From: Burkholderiales bacterium
GTDB lineage: Bacteria > Pseudomonadota > Gammaproteobacteria > Burkholderiales > Ga0077523
Reading direction: 5' to 3'
DNA: 64,000 nucleotides
Assembly: GCA_019747905.1 (NCBI GenBank)
Contig: JAIEQG010000054.1
Span: forward strand, 1-64,000
In this document: positions 8,980 to 17,590 of the stretch, piece after piece
Layout: each line of letters starts with the position of its first letter
Position numbering within the stretch: the stretch's first letter is position 1
The notes under the pieces: model-generated
Told to the model about the DNA's origin: nothing
The model's database searches: none
The model's input: only the letters and a program-made list of their open reading frames with translations
Position numbers and translations under genes: made by a program

Positions 8980-10377
8980 CTACCTTTTGTTGACGATGTT
9001 CAGCGCCTTCAGCAGGTTCAGCGCTTCGTTGAGCTGGTAGTCGCTCTTCGACACGATGTCGGGCGGGGCGTCGCCCTTGGTGGCGTCGTCCGGCTTCGGC
9101 GTGGGCGTGCCCTGGGGCGCGACTTCTTCCTTCGGAGGCTCTTTCTTGTCCTGCGGGTTCGACAGGCGCTTGCCGAGATCGGCTTCGCGCATGCGCAGGC
9201 CCTGATCGGTGTTCTCGCTGATGGTGGCTTCTTCCACCACGATGTCCGGCGTGATGCCCTTCGCCTGGATCGAGCGGCCCGCCGGCGTGAAGTAACGCGC
9301 GGTGGTGAGCTTGATCGCGGTGCCGTTGCCGAGCGGCAGGATGGTCTGCACCGAACCCTTGCCGAACGACTGCGTGCCCATGACGACGGCACGCTTGTGA
9401 TCCTGCAGCGCGCCGGCGACGATCTCGGAAGCGGAGGCCGAGCCGCCGTTCACCAGTACCACCATGGGCACTTTCTTCGCCTCGGCCGGGACCTTCTTCA
9501 GATAGTCGTCCTTCGAGCCGCGCAGGTAGTGCTCGGGCACGGCCATCAACTTCATCTTGGCGTCGTCGGTGCGCCCCTCGGTGTAGGTGACGAGGGAGCC
9601 GGCCGGCAGGAACGCTGCCGACACGCCCACGGCGGTGTTGAGCAGGCCGCCCGGGTCGTTGCGCAGATCGAGCACGATGCCCTTCATCGGGACGTTACTC
9701 GCCTTGAACACGGTGTCGATGGCCTTGGCGAGCGCCTCGCCGGTGTGTTCCTGGAACTGGGTCACGCGGAAGTAGCCGTAACCCGGCTCCACCAGCTTCG
9801 ACTTGACCGACTGGATCTGGATGATGGCGCGGGTCAGCGTGATGATGCGCGGCTTCGCGTCGCCCTTGCGCACGATGGTCAGCGTGATCGGCGTGTTCGG
9901 CTTGCCGCGCATGCGCTTCACGGCATCGTTCAGCGTCATGCCCTTCACGTTGGTGTCGTCCAGCTTGATGATGAGATCGCCGCTCTTGATGCCGGCGCGG
10001 AACGCGGGCGTGTCCTCGATGGGCGAGACGACCTTCACGAACCCGTCTTCCATGCCCACTTCGATGCCCAGGCCGCCGAATTCGCCCTGGGTACCCACCT
10101 GCAGTTCCTTGAACGCTTCGGCGTCGAGATACGCGGAGTGCGGATCGAGGCCGGACAGCATGCCGTTGATGGCTTCGCTGATGAGCTTCTTGTCGTCGAC
10201 CGGTTCGACGTAGTCGGCCTTGATGCGGCCGAACACTTCGGTGAATGCGCGCAGGTCCTCGACCGGCAGCGGCCCCGGGGGGTCTTTCTGCGCCACCGCC
10301 GAAAAGTTCAGGCTGACCAGGATGCCCAGGATGGCTCCCAGGACGATCAGTCCTGCCTGCTTCACTCTCGTACCCAT
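8980..10377 (-). CDS. ctpA: Carboxyl-terminal processing protease (S41 family)
   Basis: Periplasmic serine protease of 465 residues that cleaves near substrate C-termini, often envelope or lipoprotein targets. An N-terminal signal or anchor helix (residues 7-27) is followed by a PDZ domain around residues 95-180 and the S41 catalytic domain. The Ser-Lys dyad is seen as the serine in GGSASASEIV and the lysine in SFGKGSVQT. A Pro/Lys/Glu-rich linker leads into a short C-terminal tail. ATG 10377 was chosen over an upstream in-frame ATG because it starts the membrane segment. It lies between moeB and envC; its envelope role fits EnvC upstream. Confidence 0.95.
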   Translation of the reverse strand: MGTRVKQAGLIVLGAILGILVSLNFSAVAQKDPPGPLPVEDLRAFTEVFGRIKADYVEPVDDKKLISEAINGMLSGLDPHSAYLDAEAFKELQVGTQGEFGGLGIEVGMEDGFVKVVSPIEDTPAFRAGIKSGDLIIKLDDTNVKGMTLNDAVKRMRGKPNTPITLTIVRKGDAKPRIITLTRAIIQIQSVKSKLVEPGYGYFRVTQFQEHTGEALAKAIDTVFKASNVPMKGIVLDLRNDPGGLLNTAVGVSAAFLPAGSLVTYTEGRTDDAKMKLMAVPEHYLRGSKDDYLKKVPAEAKKVPMVVLVNGGSASASEIVAGALQDHKRAVVMGTQSFGKGSVQTILPLGNGTAIKLTTARYFTPAGRSIQAKGITPDIVVEEATISENTDQGLRMREADLGKRLSNPQDKKEPPKEEVAPQGTPTPKPDDATKGDAPPDIVSKSDYQLNEALNLLKALNIVNKR

Positions 10378-10464
10378 GGCTTGCGAATCTCCGTGTAACT
10401 GCTTGCTGTGGTGTGGGAAGGCCGCGGTCGGGTCGGCGGATCGGGGGGACAACCGGAACCGGTG

Positions 10465-11658
10465 TTACTTCAGGGTCGACCAGGCCAGGGGGTCGAAAGG
10501 CTTGCCCTGATACCGCAGTTCAAAGTATAGACCGGTTTCCTCGTTGCCCCCGCTCGCGCCTACGGAAGCAAGAGCCTCGCCGCCTCGGACTTCGTCCCCG
10601 GTCCGGCGGAACAGCGCTTCGTTGTTGCCATACAGGCTCATGTAGCCGCCGCCGTGGTCCACGATAAGGAGGTTGCCGAAACCGCGCAGCCAGTCCGCGA
10701 ATACCACCCGTCCGGCTGCCACGGCCTTCACCTCCTGGCCGGCGCGGCTGCGAATGAATACACCCTTCGAGGAAATGCCGCGCTCGTTGCGTGGACTGCC
10801 GAAGCGCCCGATCAGTTCCCCCGTGACGGGCAGGCGCAGGCGCCCCTTCAACTGCCGGAAAGCGCCATCGCCGTCATCCGGTTCCGGCACGGTCCGGTTC
10901 GCCAGGGGGGCCTTGGAACGCTTGGGCTTGGCCGCTTTGGCCCGTGCCAGTTCGCGCGCCAGGCGTTCCACCAGCTTGGTGAGCCGTGCTTCGTCGCGCT
11001 TCAGGTTCTCGATCTCGCGCCGCTGGCGGCCGATCTGCTCAGACACCGAGGCGAGCACTTGCTCGCGACTCGCCTTCTCGCGTTCCAGAGTGCGTCGCGC
11101 CTGGTTCTGGCTGCGCTGGATCGCCGCGAGTTCGTCCGACTTGGTCCGCGTGGACTCCGTGATCCGGGCCAGCGTCAGCAAGCTCTCCTTGAGAGCGGCG
11201 ATCAACTGGGCGCGGGCGCGCGACACGTAGGTGAGGTAGTACAGATCGCGCGTGATCTGATTCGGGTCCTCGCGGGCGAGCACGAGGCGGATCGGTTCGG
11301 TCTGACCGTGCAGGTACTGGTGATGCATGATCCGGGCGATCGCGTCCTGCTGCCGCGCGATGCCGGCCTCGGCCCTCTGTGCCTGCTCGGCGAGTTCGGC
11401 GAGGGTCCGGCGGACCTCGGTGCGCTGCCCGTTCAGCTCGCGCAGCTTGCGGTTGGCGTCGCTGATCGCGCGCTCGGATTCGCGCAACTGGTCCGCGGCC
11501 TCGGCGCGTGACTCTTCGGCGCCGACCAGTTCCTTCTCGAGCGCCTGCAGCCGCTCGCGCAGTGCTTCGAGTTCCTGTTTCGGGGCGGCGAACGCACCGG
11601 TGCTCGCGATGCCGAACGCGAGCAGCGCGATCGCAACCGCGCGCGACCGCGTGTTCAG
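10465..11658 (-). CDS. envC: Murein hydrolase activator EnvC
   Basis: Periplasmic coiled-coil protein that activates amidases at the division septum under FtsEX control. Long helices rich in Arg, Glu and Gln cover about residues 25-260, and a LytM/M23 domain occupies the last 130 residues. That domain lacks the usual metal-binding histidines (the region reads SSKGVFIRS and SLYGNN), as expected for an activator. No ATG, GTG or TTG precedes the signal peptide; a CTG at 11658, overlapping the gpmA stop as CTGA and preceded by AAGGCGAAGGG, gives a complete signal peptide ending GAFA. The first TTG (11487) would remove it. Confidence 0.85.
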   Translation of the reverse strand: MNTRSRAVAIALLAFGIASTGAFAAPKQELEALRERLQALEKELVGAEESRAEAADQLRESERAISDANRKLRELNGQRTEVRRTLAELAEQAQRAEAGIARQQDAIARIMHHQYLHGQTEPIRLVLAREDPNQITRDLYYLTYVSRARAQLIAALKESLLTLARITESTRTKSDELAAIQRSQNQARRTLEREKASREQVLASVSEQIGRQRREIENLKRDEARLTKLVERLARELARAKAAKPKRSKAPLANRTVPEPDDGDGAFRQLKGRLRLPVTGELIGRFGSPRNERGISSKGVFIRSRAGQEVKAVAAGRVVFADWLRGFGNLLIVDHGGGYMSLYGNNEALFRRTGDEVRGGEALASVGASGGNEETGLYFELRYQGKPFDPLAWSTLK

Positions 11659-12407
11659 CCCTTCGCCTTGCCCTGGGCGGCCACGGCCCGGGCTTTCGCC
11701 TCGATCGCTGCTGCGTCACCGAGGTAGTAATGGCGGATGGGACGCAGTGCGTCGTCCAGTTCGTAGACCAGCGGCACGCCGGTCGGGATGTTGAGCTCGA
11801 CGATGTCGGCATCGGACACGCCGTCCAAGAACTTCACGAGTGCGCGGATGGTGTTGCCGTGGGCGGCCACCAGCACGCGTTTGCCCGCGCGCACGTCGGG
11901 AGCGATCGCCTGCTCCCAATAAGGGACGAAGCGCGCGACCGTGTCCTTGAGGCATTCGGTGAGCGGCAGCTCGGCGTCGGACAGCGTGGCGTAGCGCGGG
12001 TCCTTGCCCGGAAAGCGCTGGTCGCCGGGTTCGAGCGGCGGTGGTGGAGTGTCGTAGCTGCGCCGCCAGGTGAGCACCTGGGCATCGCCGAACTTGGCTG
12101 CGGTCTCGGCCTTGTTGAGCCCCTGCAGCGCGCCGTAGTGGCGCTCGTTCAGGCGCCAGGAATGGCGCACCGGTACCCACATGAGATCCATCTCGTCCTG
12201 CACGATCCAGAGCGTGCGGATGGCGCGCTTCAGCACCGAGACGTGAATCTGATCGAAGGTGTATCCCTCGGCCTTCAGCAGGCGTCCGGCCGCGCGTGCT
12301 TCCTCGATGCCGCGCTCGGAGAGATCCACGTCGGTCCAGCCGGTGAAGCGATTCTCCTTGTTCCAGACACTCTCTCCGTGCCGCAGGAGGACGATGCGAT
12401 GAGTCAT
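11655..12407 (-). CDS. gpmA: 2,3-bisphosphoglycerate-dependent phosphoglycerate mutase
   Basis: Glycolytic enzyme that interconverts 3- and 2-phosphoglycerate. The 250-residue protein starts with the phosphohistidine motif LLRHGES (H10), followed by NKENRFTGW, and has the second conserved histidine in [10 protein letters not shown]. Length and ending are typical of cofactor-dependent enzymes. It starts a minus-strand operon with envC; the neighbouring PglL-like gene is divergent across a 68-base gap. Confidence 0.97.
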   Translation of the reverse strand: MTHRIVLLRHGESVWNKENRFTGWTDVDLSERGIEEARAAGRLLKAEGYTFDQIHVSVLKRAIRTLWIVQDEMDLMWVPVRHSWRLNERHYGALQGLNKAETAAKFGDAQVLTWRRSYDTPPPPLEPGDQRFPGKDPRYATLSDAELPLTECLKDTVARFVPYWEQAIAPDVRAGKRVLVAAHGNTIRALVKFLDGVSDADIVELNIPTGVPLVYELDDALRPIRHYYLGDAAAIEAKARAVAAQGKAKG

Positions 12408-12475
12408 GCGTGTTCCGTCGATGAAAAGCGATCCGCTATCATTTTAGCCGTGAACCTGCTCCGGCCGCGCGTTCG

Positions 12476-14239
12476 ATGCACGCGGTGACCACCGAAAGCC
12501 GCATGCGCCGGCTCTTCGCGGGCGCCGGCCTGGGTGCCCTCGGTGCGATGGTGTCACTGCCGTTGCTGTCGCCCGACGCTTTCGAGCCGATCGGCTCGTT
12601 CTTCGGCGAGTGGTGGGCGTTCGTTTTCGGTCTTGCGGCCGCAACGCTGCTGGTGCTCGCGCGACCTGTGGGTGCCAAGGGTCCGCCGCGCACGGTTCTC
12701 GTCCCGATCGCGTTCGCCGCGTTGATCGCCGTGCACGCTGCCCTGGGGTGGGCGGCCCACGGCCGGCTCGCGCTGCTCGCCTGTCTCTACCTGTTGTGGG
12801 CCGCGGCGATCATGGCGACGGCGCGGGCGGTCATGGATGCGTTCGGTCCGGTGCGGTTCGTGAGCGTGCTCGCCTGGTGCATCGCTGCGGGTGCAGGAGC
12901 GAGTGCCGTCATCGCGATCGTGCAGGCACACGAACTCCTCGCGGCGCTGCAAGCCTGGATGCTGCCGGTGTTCAACGGCCGCGCCTACGGCAACCTCGGT
13001 CAGGCGAATCACCTGGCCGACTACCTCGCACTGGGGCTCGCTTCTCTCGCTTATCTCGGTGCCACGGGACGCCTGCCGGTTTTCCTGCAGACCGTGGCCG
13101 GAACCGCGATGCTCTATGCGCTGGCACTGACCGGGTCGCGCTCGAGCTGGGTGTACCTGGTCGCGCTGTTCGTGGGTGCGGTGGTCGGCGCTCGACAGTT
13201 GCAGCCGCCCGTCGGTCGGCGCCTGCTCGTGGCGGCCGCCGCCGCGGTGGGCATCTTCATCGCCGTCCAGGTCGTGCTCGCGACCGGCGCCACGTCGCTG
13301 GCGCCGAGCGCGCAGACCACGGTCCAGCGCCTGCCGGTGCAGGCCCCGGGCGGTGAGGAACGCTGGACCATCTGGGCAGGGGCCTCGCGCATATTCCTCG
13401 ACGCGCCTTGGACAGGTGCGGGGTTCGGTCGCTTCGCCGTGCGCTTCTTCGAGGTCGCCCCCGACCTCACTGCGCCGCTGCCGCCGATCGCAACCCATCA
13501 TGCGCACAACCTGCCGCTCCAGCTCGGTGCCGAATTCGGTGTGCCCGGATTGCTGCTGCTGGCTGCGAGCGTGGTGCTGTGGTGGCGCGGGGCGCGTCGC
13601 GACCGTCCTTCACCCGAACGCTGGTGGCTGCTGGCCTTGCTGGCGGTGATCGGTATCCACAGCCTGCTCGAGTATCCGCTGTGGTACGCCTACTTTCTCG
13701 GCATCGCGGCGATTGCGCTTGGTGCGAGCGACGCGGCTCGCCTAGAATTCGGCCGCGCGCGTCTCAAGTCCGTGGTAGCCGTGGCCGCGCTGGCGCTGGG
13801 CTGGTTCGCTTGCGCCACCGTGATGTCCGACTATCGTCAGTTGCGCGATTTCCAGGTGTTCCGCCGCAGTGCCATGCTGGCCGAGGGGACCGAAGCGGTC
13901 ACGCAGCGCCTGCTCGAGATCGAGCGCCGTTCGATGTTGTCCTATCTGGTGGAACTGGGCTTCGCGCGCGCGATCGAGATCGATCGCGAACGCCTCGATG
14001 CGAAGCTGGCACTCAATACGCTTGTCATGGGCGTGCTGCCGGACATCGACGTCGCGTACCGGCAGGCATTGCTGCTGGCGCTGGCCGGACAAGGCGAACG
14101 CGCGCGCGTGCAGTGGGATCGGTCGGTACTGCTGTATCCGGGTTACGCGCAGGAATGGCTCGATCGGGCGCGCAACGCAGGTCAACCCGAACTCGATGCA
14201 CTCGTTCACTACGTACAGAGCAAAGGAGAGAAGTCTTGA
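12476..14239 (+). CDS. O-antigen ligase / PglL-type oligosaccharyltransferase family protein
   Basis: Integral membrane protein of 587 residues with about 12 predicted transmembrane segments in the first 440 residues and a soluble C-terminal tail. It belongs to the Wzy/WaaL/PglL superfamily: the NLGQANHLADYL segment near residue 180 and the HHAHNLPLQLGAEFG segment in the large periplasmic loop are typical of PglL-like O-oligosaccharyltransferases. The family transfers lipid-linked glycans to pilins or to lipid A; a pilin target is attractive because an MSHA pilus locus lies 3 kb away, but this is inference. ATG 12476 was used; a second ATG at 12503 is possible. The downstream rhodanese gene overlaps its stop (TTGA). 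Confidence 0.85.
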   Translation: MHAVTTESRMRRLFAGAGLGALGAMVSLPLLSPDAFEPIGSFFGEWWAFVFGLAAATLLVLARPVGAKGPPRTVLVPIAFAALIAVHAALGWAAHGRLALLACLYLLWAAAIMATARAVMDAFGPVRFVSVLAWCIAAGAGASAVIAIVQAHELLAALQAWMLPVFNGRAYGNLGQANHLADYLALGLASLAYLGATGRLPVFLQTVAGTAMLYALALTGSRSSWVYLVALFVGAVVGARQLQPPVGRRLLVAAAAAVGIFIAVQVVLATGATSLAPSAQTTVQRLPVQAPGGEERWTIWAGASRIFLDAPWTGAGFGRFAVRFFEVAPDLTAPLPPIATHHAHNLPLQLGAEFGVPGLLLLAASVVLWWRGARRDRPSPERWWLLALLAVIGIHSLLEYPLWYAYFLGIAAIALGASDAARLEFGRARLKSVVAVAALALGWFACATVMSDYRQLRDFQVFRRSAMLAEGTEAVTQRLLEIERRSMLSYLVELGFARAIEIDRERLDAKLALNTLVMGVLPDIDVAYRQALLLALAGQGERARVQWDRSVLLYPGYAQEWLDRARNAGQPELDALVHYVQSKGEKS

Positions 14240-14646
14240 AGTTCGTGCAGGAAAACATCTGGTTGGTGCTGATCGCCGTCGCGAGCGGCCTGGGACTGCT
14301 CTGGCCGCTGGTGGCGCGGCGGCTGTCGGGTATTCCGCAGATGAGCGTCACCGATGCGGTGCAGCTCATCAATCGGCGCGACCCGCTCGTGCTCGACGTG
14401 CGCGAGCCGGGCGAATACAACGCCGGCCACATCGCCGGCGCGCGCCACATTCCGGTCGGTGCCCTCAAGTCGCGGCTCGCCGAAGTCGAAAAGTGGAAGG
14501 ACAAGCCGGTGCTGGTGCATTGCGCGACCGGCAATCGTTCGCACGGGGCCGCCACCACCCTCAAGGCGGCGGGATTCAAGGAAGTGTTCAACCTGCAAGG
14601 CGGCATGGGTGCCTGGCAACAGGCGGGAATGCCGGTGGAGAAGTAG
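14236..14646 (+). CDS. Rhodanese-like domain protein with N-terminal membrane anchor
   Basis: The 136-residue protein has one transmembrane helix (residues 8-28) and a rhodanese domain from about residue 38. The active-site loop VHCATGNRSHG supplies the catalytic cysteine, and the aspartate in LDVREPGEYNAGHI is conserved. Members transfer sulfane sulfur or cyanide-bound sulfur; the physiological substrate is unknown. TTG 14236 is the start: it overlaps the upstream stop codon as TTGA and has AAAGGAGAG just before it. Followed without a gap by grxC, as in other Betaproteobacteria. Confidence 0.9.
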   Translation: MKFVQENIWLVLIAVASGLGLLWPLVARRLSGIPQMSVTDAVQLINRRDPLVLDVREPGEYNAGHIAGARHIPVGALKSRLAEVEKWKDKPVLVHCATGNRSHGAATTLKAAGFKEVFNLQGGMGAWQQAGMPVEK

Positions 14647-14922
14647 ATGCCCGACATACTGATGTACTGCACCGCCACCTGCCCTTACTGCGTGGCCGCC
14701 GAGCGGCTGCTGCGGGCCAAGGGCGTGCAGCACATCGAGAAGGTCCGCGTGGATCTCGAGCCGGCCCGCCGCGCGGAAATGATGGAGCGCAGCCAGCGCC
14801 GCACGGTGCCGCAGATCTGGATCGACCGACACCACGTGGGCGGCTTCGATGATCTGTCGGCGCTCGACCGCGCCGGCGGCCTCGATCCGTTGCTGGCAGG
14901 GGAAACGAGCGCGGGTGGTTGA
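14647..14922 (+). CDS. grxC: Glutaredoxin 3
   Basis: Small thiol-disulfide oxidoreductase (91 residues) reduced by glutathione. The dithiol active site is CPYC at residues 12-15, and the cis-proline motif TVPQIW and the GGFDDL glutathione-binding turn follow. ATG 14647 comes directly after the rhodanese stop codon. The gene is in a conserved run with secB, which may link thiol homeostasis and protein export genes only by operon history. Confidence 0.95.
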   Translation: MPDILMYCTATCPYCVAAERLLRAKGVQHIEKVRVDLEPARRAEMMERSQRRTVPQIWIDRHHVGGFDDLSALDRAGGLDPLLAGETSAGG

Positions 14923-14972
14923 CGTCCTGGCAGGCTACACTACGCGCCTTTTTTCCCGTTCCCGGAGCCGCC

Positions 14973-15428
14973 ATGGCCGAAGCTGACGCGACCCAGCCCC
15001 AGTTCTCCATCGAGAAGATCTACCTCAAGGACGTCTCGGTCGAGATTCCCAACGCGCCGCAGGTCTTTCTCGAGCGCGACCAGCCGCAGCTCGAATTCTC
15101 GTTCAGCAATCAGGCGAAGTCGCTGGGCAACGACTTCCATGAAGTGGTGCTCACCGCCACGGTAACCGCGAAGCTGAAGGACAAGACCGTGTTCCTGGTC
15201 GAGGCGAGCCAGGCCGGCATCTTCATCGTCCGCGGCATTCCGGAGTCGGACCTCGAGGCAGTCTATGCGATCACCTGCCCCACCATCCTGCAACCGTATC
15301 TGCGCGAGACCGTGTCCGACATGACGGTGCGGGCCGGATTTCCGCCGGTGTTCCTCGCACCCATGAACTTCGATGCGATCTACCAGCAGCGCCAGCGGGT
15401 CGAACCCGCGCCCGCAGCCACGCATTAG
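14973..15428 (+). CDS. secB: Protein-export chaperone SecB
   Basis: Tetrameric cytosolic chaperone that keeps preproteins unfolded and hands them to SecA. The 151-residue product shows the family core QPQFSIEKIYLKDVSVEIPN at the start and the DMTVRAGFPPVFLAPMNFDAIY segment near the C-terminus. ATG 14973 follows a CGGAG ribosome binding site. The gap to grxC is 50 bases and the SH3 gene starts 6 bases after its stop. Confidence 0.97.
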   Translation: MAEADATQPQFSIEKIYLKDVSVEIPNAPQVFLERDQPQLEFSFSNQAKSLGNDFHEVVLTATVTAKLKDKTVFLVEASQAGIFIVRGIPESDLEAVYAITCPTILQPYLRETVSDMTVRAGFPPVFLAPMNFDAIYQQRQRVEPAPAATH

Positions 15429-15434
15429 CGCGCC

Positions 15435-15875
15435 GTGAGACTGGCGACCTGCCTCGCGCTTCTGCTGGCGGTCGCGGTATCGCCGGTTCACGCGGGCCTG
15501 GAATTCCGGTCCGTGGGCGAGATGCCCGCTGTTCTCTACGACGGGCCGTCGCTCAAGGCGAACAAGATGTTCGTGACAAGTCGCGGTTCGCCCGTCGAAG
15601 TGGTTTCGACGCTCGAGGGATGGGTCAAGGTGCGCGAGCCCGGCGGGCAACTCGCCTGGGTCGAGGCAAAGATGCTGGCGGCCAAGCGAACAGTGAGCGT
15701 CAGCGTGCCCCAGGCCATCGTCTACGTCGCGCCGTCCGACTCGGCGCCGCCGGCGTTCCAGGCGCAGCAGGGCGTCATTCTCGAACTGATCGAAGCCGCC
15801 GGGGCCTGGGTGCAGGTCAGGCATCGCGACGGACTCACCGGATACGTGCGCGCCAATCAGGTGTGGGGCCTGTGA
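15435..15875 (+). CDS. Periplasmic SH3-domain protein
   Basis: Protein of 146 residues with a signal peptide (residues 1-20, ending VHA). The mature part has two bacterial SH3-like repeats, each with a tryptophan-containing strand (LEGWVKVREPGG and AGAWVQVRHRDG). Such domains bind cell wall peptides in other proteins, but the exact ligand here is not known. The start is GTG 15435, 6 bases after the secB stop; the stop overlaps the gpsA start as GTGA. Confidence 0.88.
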   Translation: MRLATCLALLLAVAVSPVHAGLEFRSVGEMPAVLYDGPSLKANKMFVTSRGSPVEVVSTLEGWVKVREPGGQLAWVEAKMLAAKRTVSVSVPQAIVYVAPSDSAPPAFQAQQGVILELIEAAGAWVQVRHRDGLTGYVRANQVWGL

Positions 15876-16864
15876 AGATTGCGGTGATCGGTGCGGGAGC
15901 GTGGGGTACGGCCTTCGCGCTGACCCTGGTCGATCGTCATGCGATCACCTTGTGGACCTGGCAACGCGAGCACTGCGAGGCGATGCGCGCCACGCGCGAG
16001 AATCGCGAGTTCCTGAAGGGCTACGCGCTGCCGCAGAACATCGGCATCGAGCACGATCTTGCGCGTGCCGTGGACGGTGCCGAACTCGGGATCGTCGCGA
16101 CACCCGTGGCGGCGTTGCGATCGACGCTCGAAGCGTTGGCGCGGGTGGCACCGCTGCCCGTCGTGTGGCTGTGCAAGGGCTTCGAGACCGGCACGTCGCG
16201 CTTTCCCCATCAGGTCGCGGAAGAGGTGCTCGATGCCGCCGTGCCGCGCGCGGCCCTGTCCGGGCCGAGCTTCGCTGACGAGGTGGCGCGCGGCCTGCCC
16301 GCCGCCATCACGCTCGCTTCGCCCGACGCGGCGTTCGCCGAACGCGCCGCCCGGGCGCTGCATGGCCCGCGGCTGCGCATCTACTCGAGCGACGATCTGG
16401 TGGGGGTCGAAGTCGGCGGTGCGGTAAAGAACGTGATGGCCATCGCCGCCGGCGTGTCCGACGGACTGGGCCTCGGGCTTTCGGCGCGGGCCGCTCTCAT
16501 CACGCGCGGCCTGGCCGAGATGACGCGGCTCGGTGTGCGATTGGGCGGTCGTACGGAAACATTCCTGGGGCTTTCGGGCGCCGGCGATCTCATCCTCACC
16601 TGCACCGGCGACCTTTCGCGCAATCGCCGTGTCGGGCTGGCCTTGGCCGCGGGTACGCCGCTGAAACAGATCCTCATCGATCTGGGTCATGTGGCGGAAG
16701 GGGTGCCGACGGCCCGCGAAGTCCGGGCGTTGGCGCAGCGGCACACCGTGGAAATGCCGGTGACGGAAACGGTCTGCCGCCTGCTGGATGGCGAAATCAG
16801 CGCCGCGCAAGCCGCCGACGTCTTGCTACGGCGCGATCCGGGTGCCGAACACCGCGGGTATTGA
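15872..16864 (+). CDS. gpsA: Glycerol-3-phosphate dehydrogenase [NAD(P)+]
   Basis: Reduces dihydroxyacetone phosphate to sn-glycerol 3-phosphate for phospholipid synthesis. The 330-residue protein begins with the Rossmann motif VIGAGAWGTA, carries the KGFE and SGPSFADEVA segments of the active site, and has the helix AVKNVMAIAAGVSDGL with the catalytic lysine. GTG 15872 overlaps the stop of the SH3 gene. The stop codon TGA is immediately followed by a family II palindromic repeat. Confidence 0.96.
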   Translation: MKIAVIGAGAWGTAFALTLVDRHAITLWTWQREHCEAMRATRENREFLKGYALPQNIGIEHDLARAVDGAELGIVATPVAALRSTLEALARVAPLPVVWLCKGFETGTSRFPHQVAEEVLDAAVPRAALSGPSFADEVARGLPAAITLASPDAAFAERAARALHGPRLRIYSSDDLVGVEVGGAVKNVMAIAAGVSDGLGLGLSARAALITRGLAEMTRLGVRLGGRTETFLGLSGAGDLILTCTGDLSRNRRVGLALAAGTPLKQILIDLGHVAEGVPTAREVRALAQRHTVEMPVTETVCRLLDGEISAAQAADVLLRRDPGAEHRGY

Positions 16865-16994
16865 GGGCCCCCCCCGATAGGCCTTCGGCCTCTCCCCCCA
16901 GGGGGCCAGCCCGCTTGGGGCGGCCCGGCGCGGGCTGAGGACCCCCCCGACAGGCCTGCGGCCTCAGGTCGATGGCAGGCCCGGCGAGGGCTGA
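16862..16994. repeat. Family II palindromic repeats between gpsA and trmL
   Basis: Two units lie in tandem. The first starts at the gpsA stop (TGAGGGCCCCC), shows the AGGCCTTCGGCCT hairpin, then AGCCCGCTTGGGGCGG and ends GGCGCGGGCTGA. The second starts GGACCCCCC, has the AGGCCTGCGGCCT hairpin and ends GGCGAGGGCTGA. The second unit runs into the 3' end of trmL on the opposite strand. Confidence 0.8.
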
Positions 16995-17449
16995 GCACCC
17001 CCGAAATCGTTCTGGCGCCAGGCCTCGAAGACGGCGACGGCGACGGCATTCGACAGATTGAGACCGCGGTTGCCGGGGACCATCGGCAACCGTAGCCGGT
17101 GCGACGGGGCAAACCCGGCAAGGACTTCCGCGGGCAGCCCGCGCGATTCCGGTCCGAACAGCAACACGTCGCCGGGGGCGAACCGAACGTCGAACGCCGC
17201 GGTTTCCCCGAACGCACTGTAGGCGTAGCGGCGGGCTCCGAGCTTGGCCAGACAGGAGGCGAGATCGGCATGCACGGTCACCGAGGTGAGCTCGTGGTAG
17301 TCGAGGCCGGCGCGCTTCAGGTCGCGATCCGCCATCCGGAACCCCAGCGGCTCCACCAGGTGCAGGCGGCAGCCGGTGTTGGCGCAGAGCCGGATTACAT
17401 TGCCCGTATTCGGCGGAATCTCCGGTTCAAACAGAACAACATCAAACAT
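16964..17449 (-). CDS. trmL: tRNA (cytidine(34)-2'-O)-methyltransferase TrmL
   Basis: SPOUT-fold methyltransferase that modifies the wobble base of leucine tRNAs. The 161-residue protein starts MFDVVLFEPEIPPNTGN and ends its knot with GPESRGLP, LPMVPGNRGLNLSNAVAVA and FEAWRQ, all diagnostic. After FEAWRQNDFGG the last ten residues, AQPSPGLPST, are encoded by a family II palindromic repeat, so the natural C-terminus seems to have been replaced. The catalytic knot is intact, so activity is probably kept. Divergent from mshE across a 141-base region. Confidence 0.95.
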   Translation of the reverse strand: MFDVVLFEPEIPPNTGNVIRLCANTGCRLHLVEPLGFRMADRDLKRAGLDYHELTSVTVHADLASCLAKLGARRYAYSAFGETAAFDVRFAPGDVLLFGPESRGLPAEVLAGFAPSHRLRLPMVPGNRGLNLSNAVAVAVFEAWRQNDFGGAQPSPGLPST

Positions 17450-17494
17450 TTACCTTGCCTTTGATGAGGAAGTGCATTAGTTTTTCCTACCTAA

Positions 17495-17511
17495 GGCACG
17501 GATGGTGCTTG
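17495..17511 (+). promoter_or_regulatory. Sigma-54-type promoter upstream of mshE
   Basis: AGGCACGGATGGTGCT matches the -24/-12 consensus TGGCACG-N4-TTGCW at all but two positions and has exactly ten bases between the invariant GG and GC. Transcription would start near 17521, about 70 bases before the mshE ATG. Two similar sites precede the other MSHA blocks. Confidence 0.6.
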
Positions 17512-17590
17512 ATTTCTCGGCCCCAGAACACGGTGATTGCCGGCGTCCGCCCCGGGGCCGGACGCCCAAGACGCGGGAGTGTGAGGATCC

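Noticed and set aside
8824-10398. Plus-strand frame of 524 codons over ctpA
   Set aside because: Shadow of ctpA; low-complexity His/Arg/Leu composition and no recognisable motif.
12984-13050. Possible frameshift within the PglL-like gene
   Set aside because: The 587-codon frame is uninterrupted and the family motifs follow in order.
14919-14950. Sigma-70 promoter TTGACG before secB
   Set aside because: The only -10-like bases are at 11 or 16 bases and match poorly. secB is likely co-transcribed with grxC.
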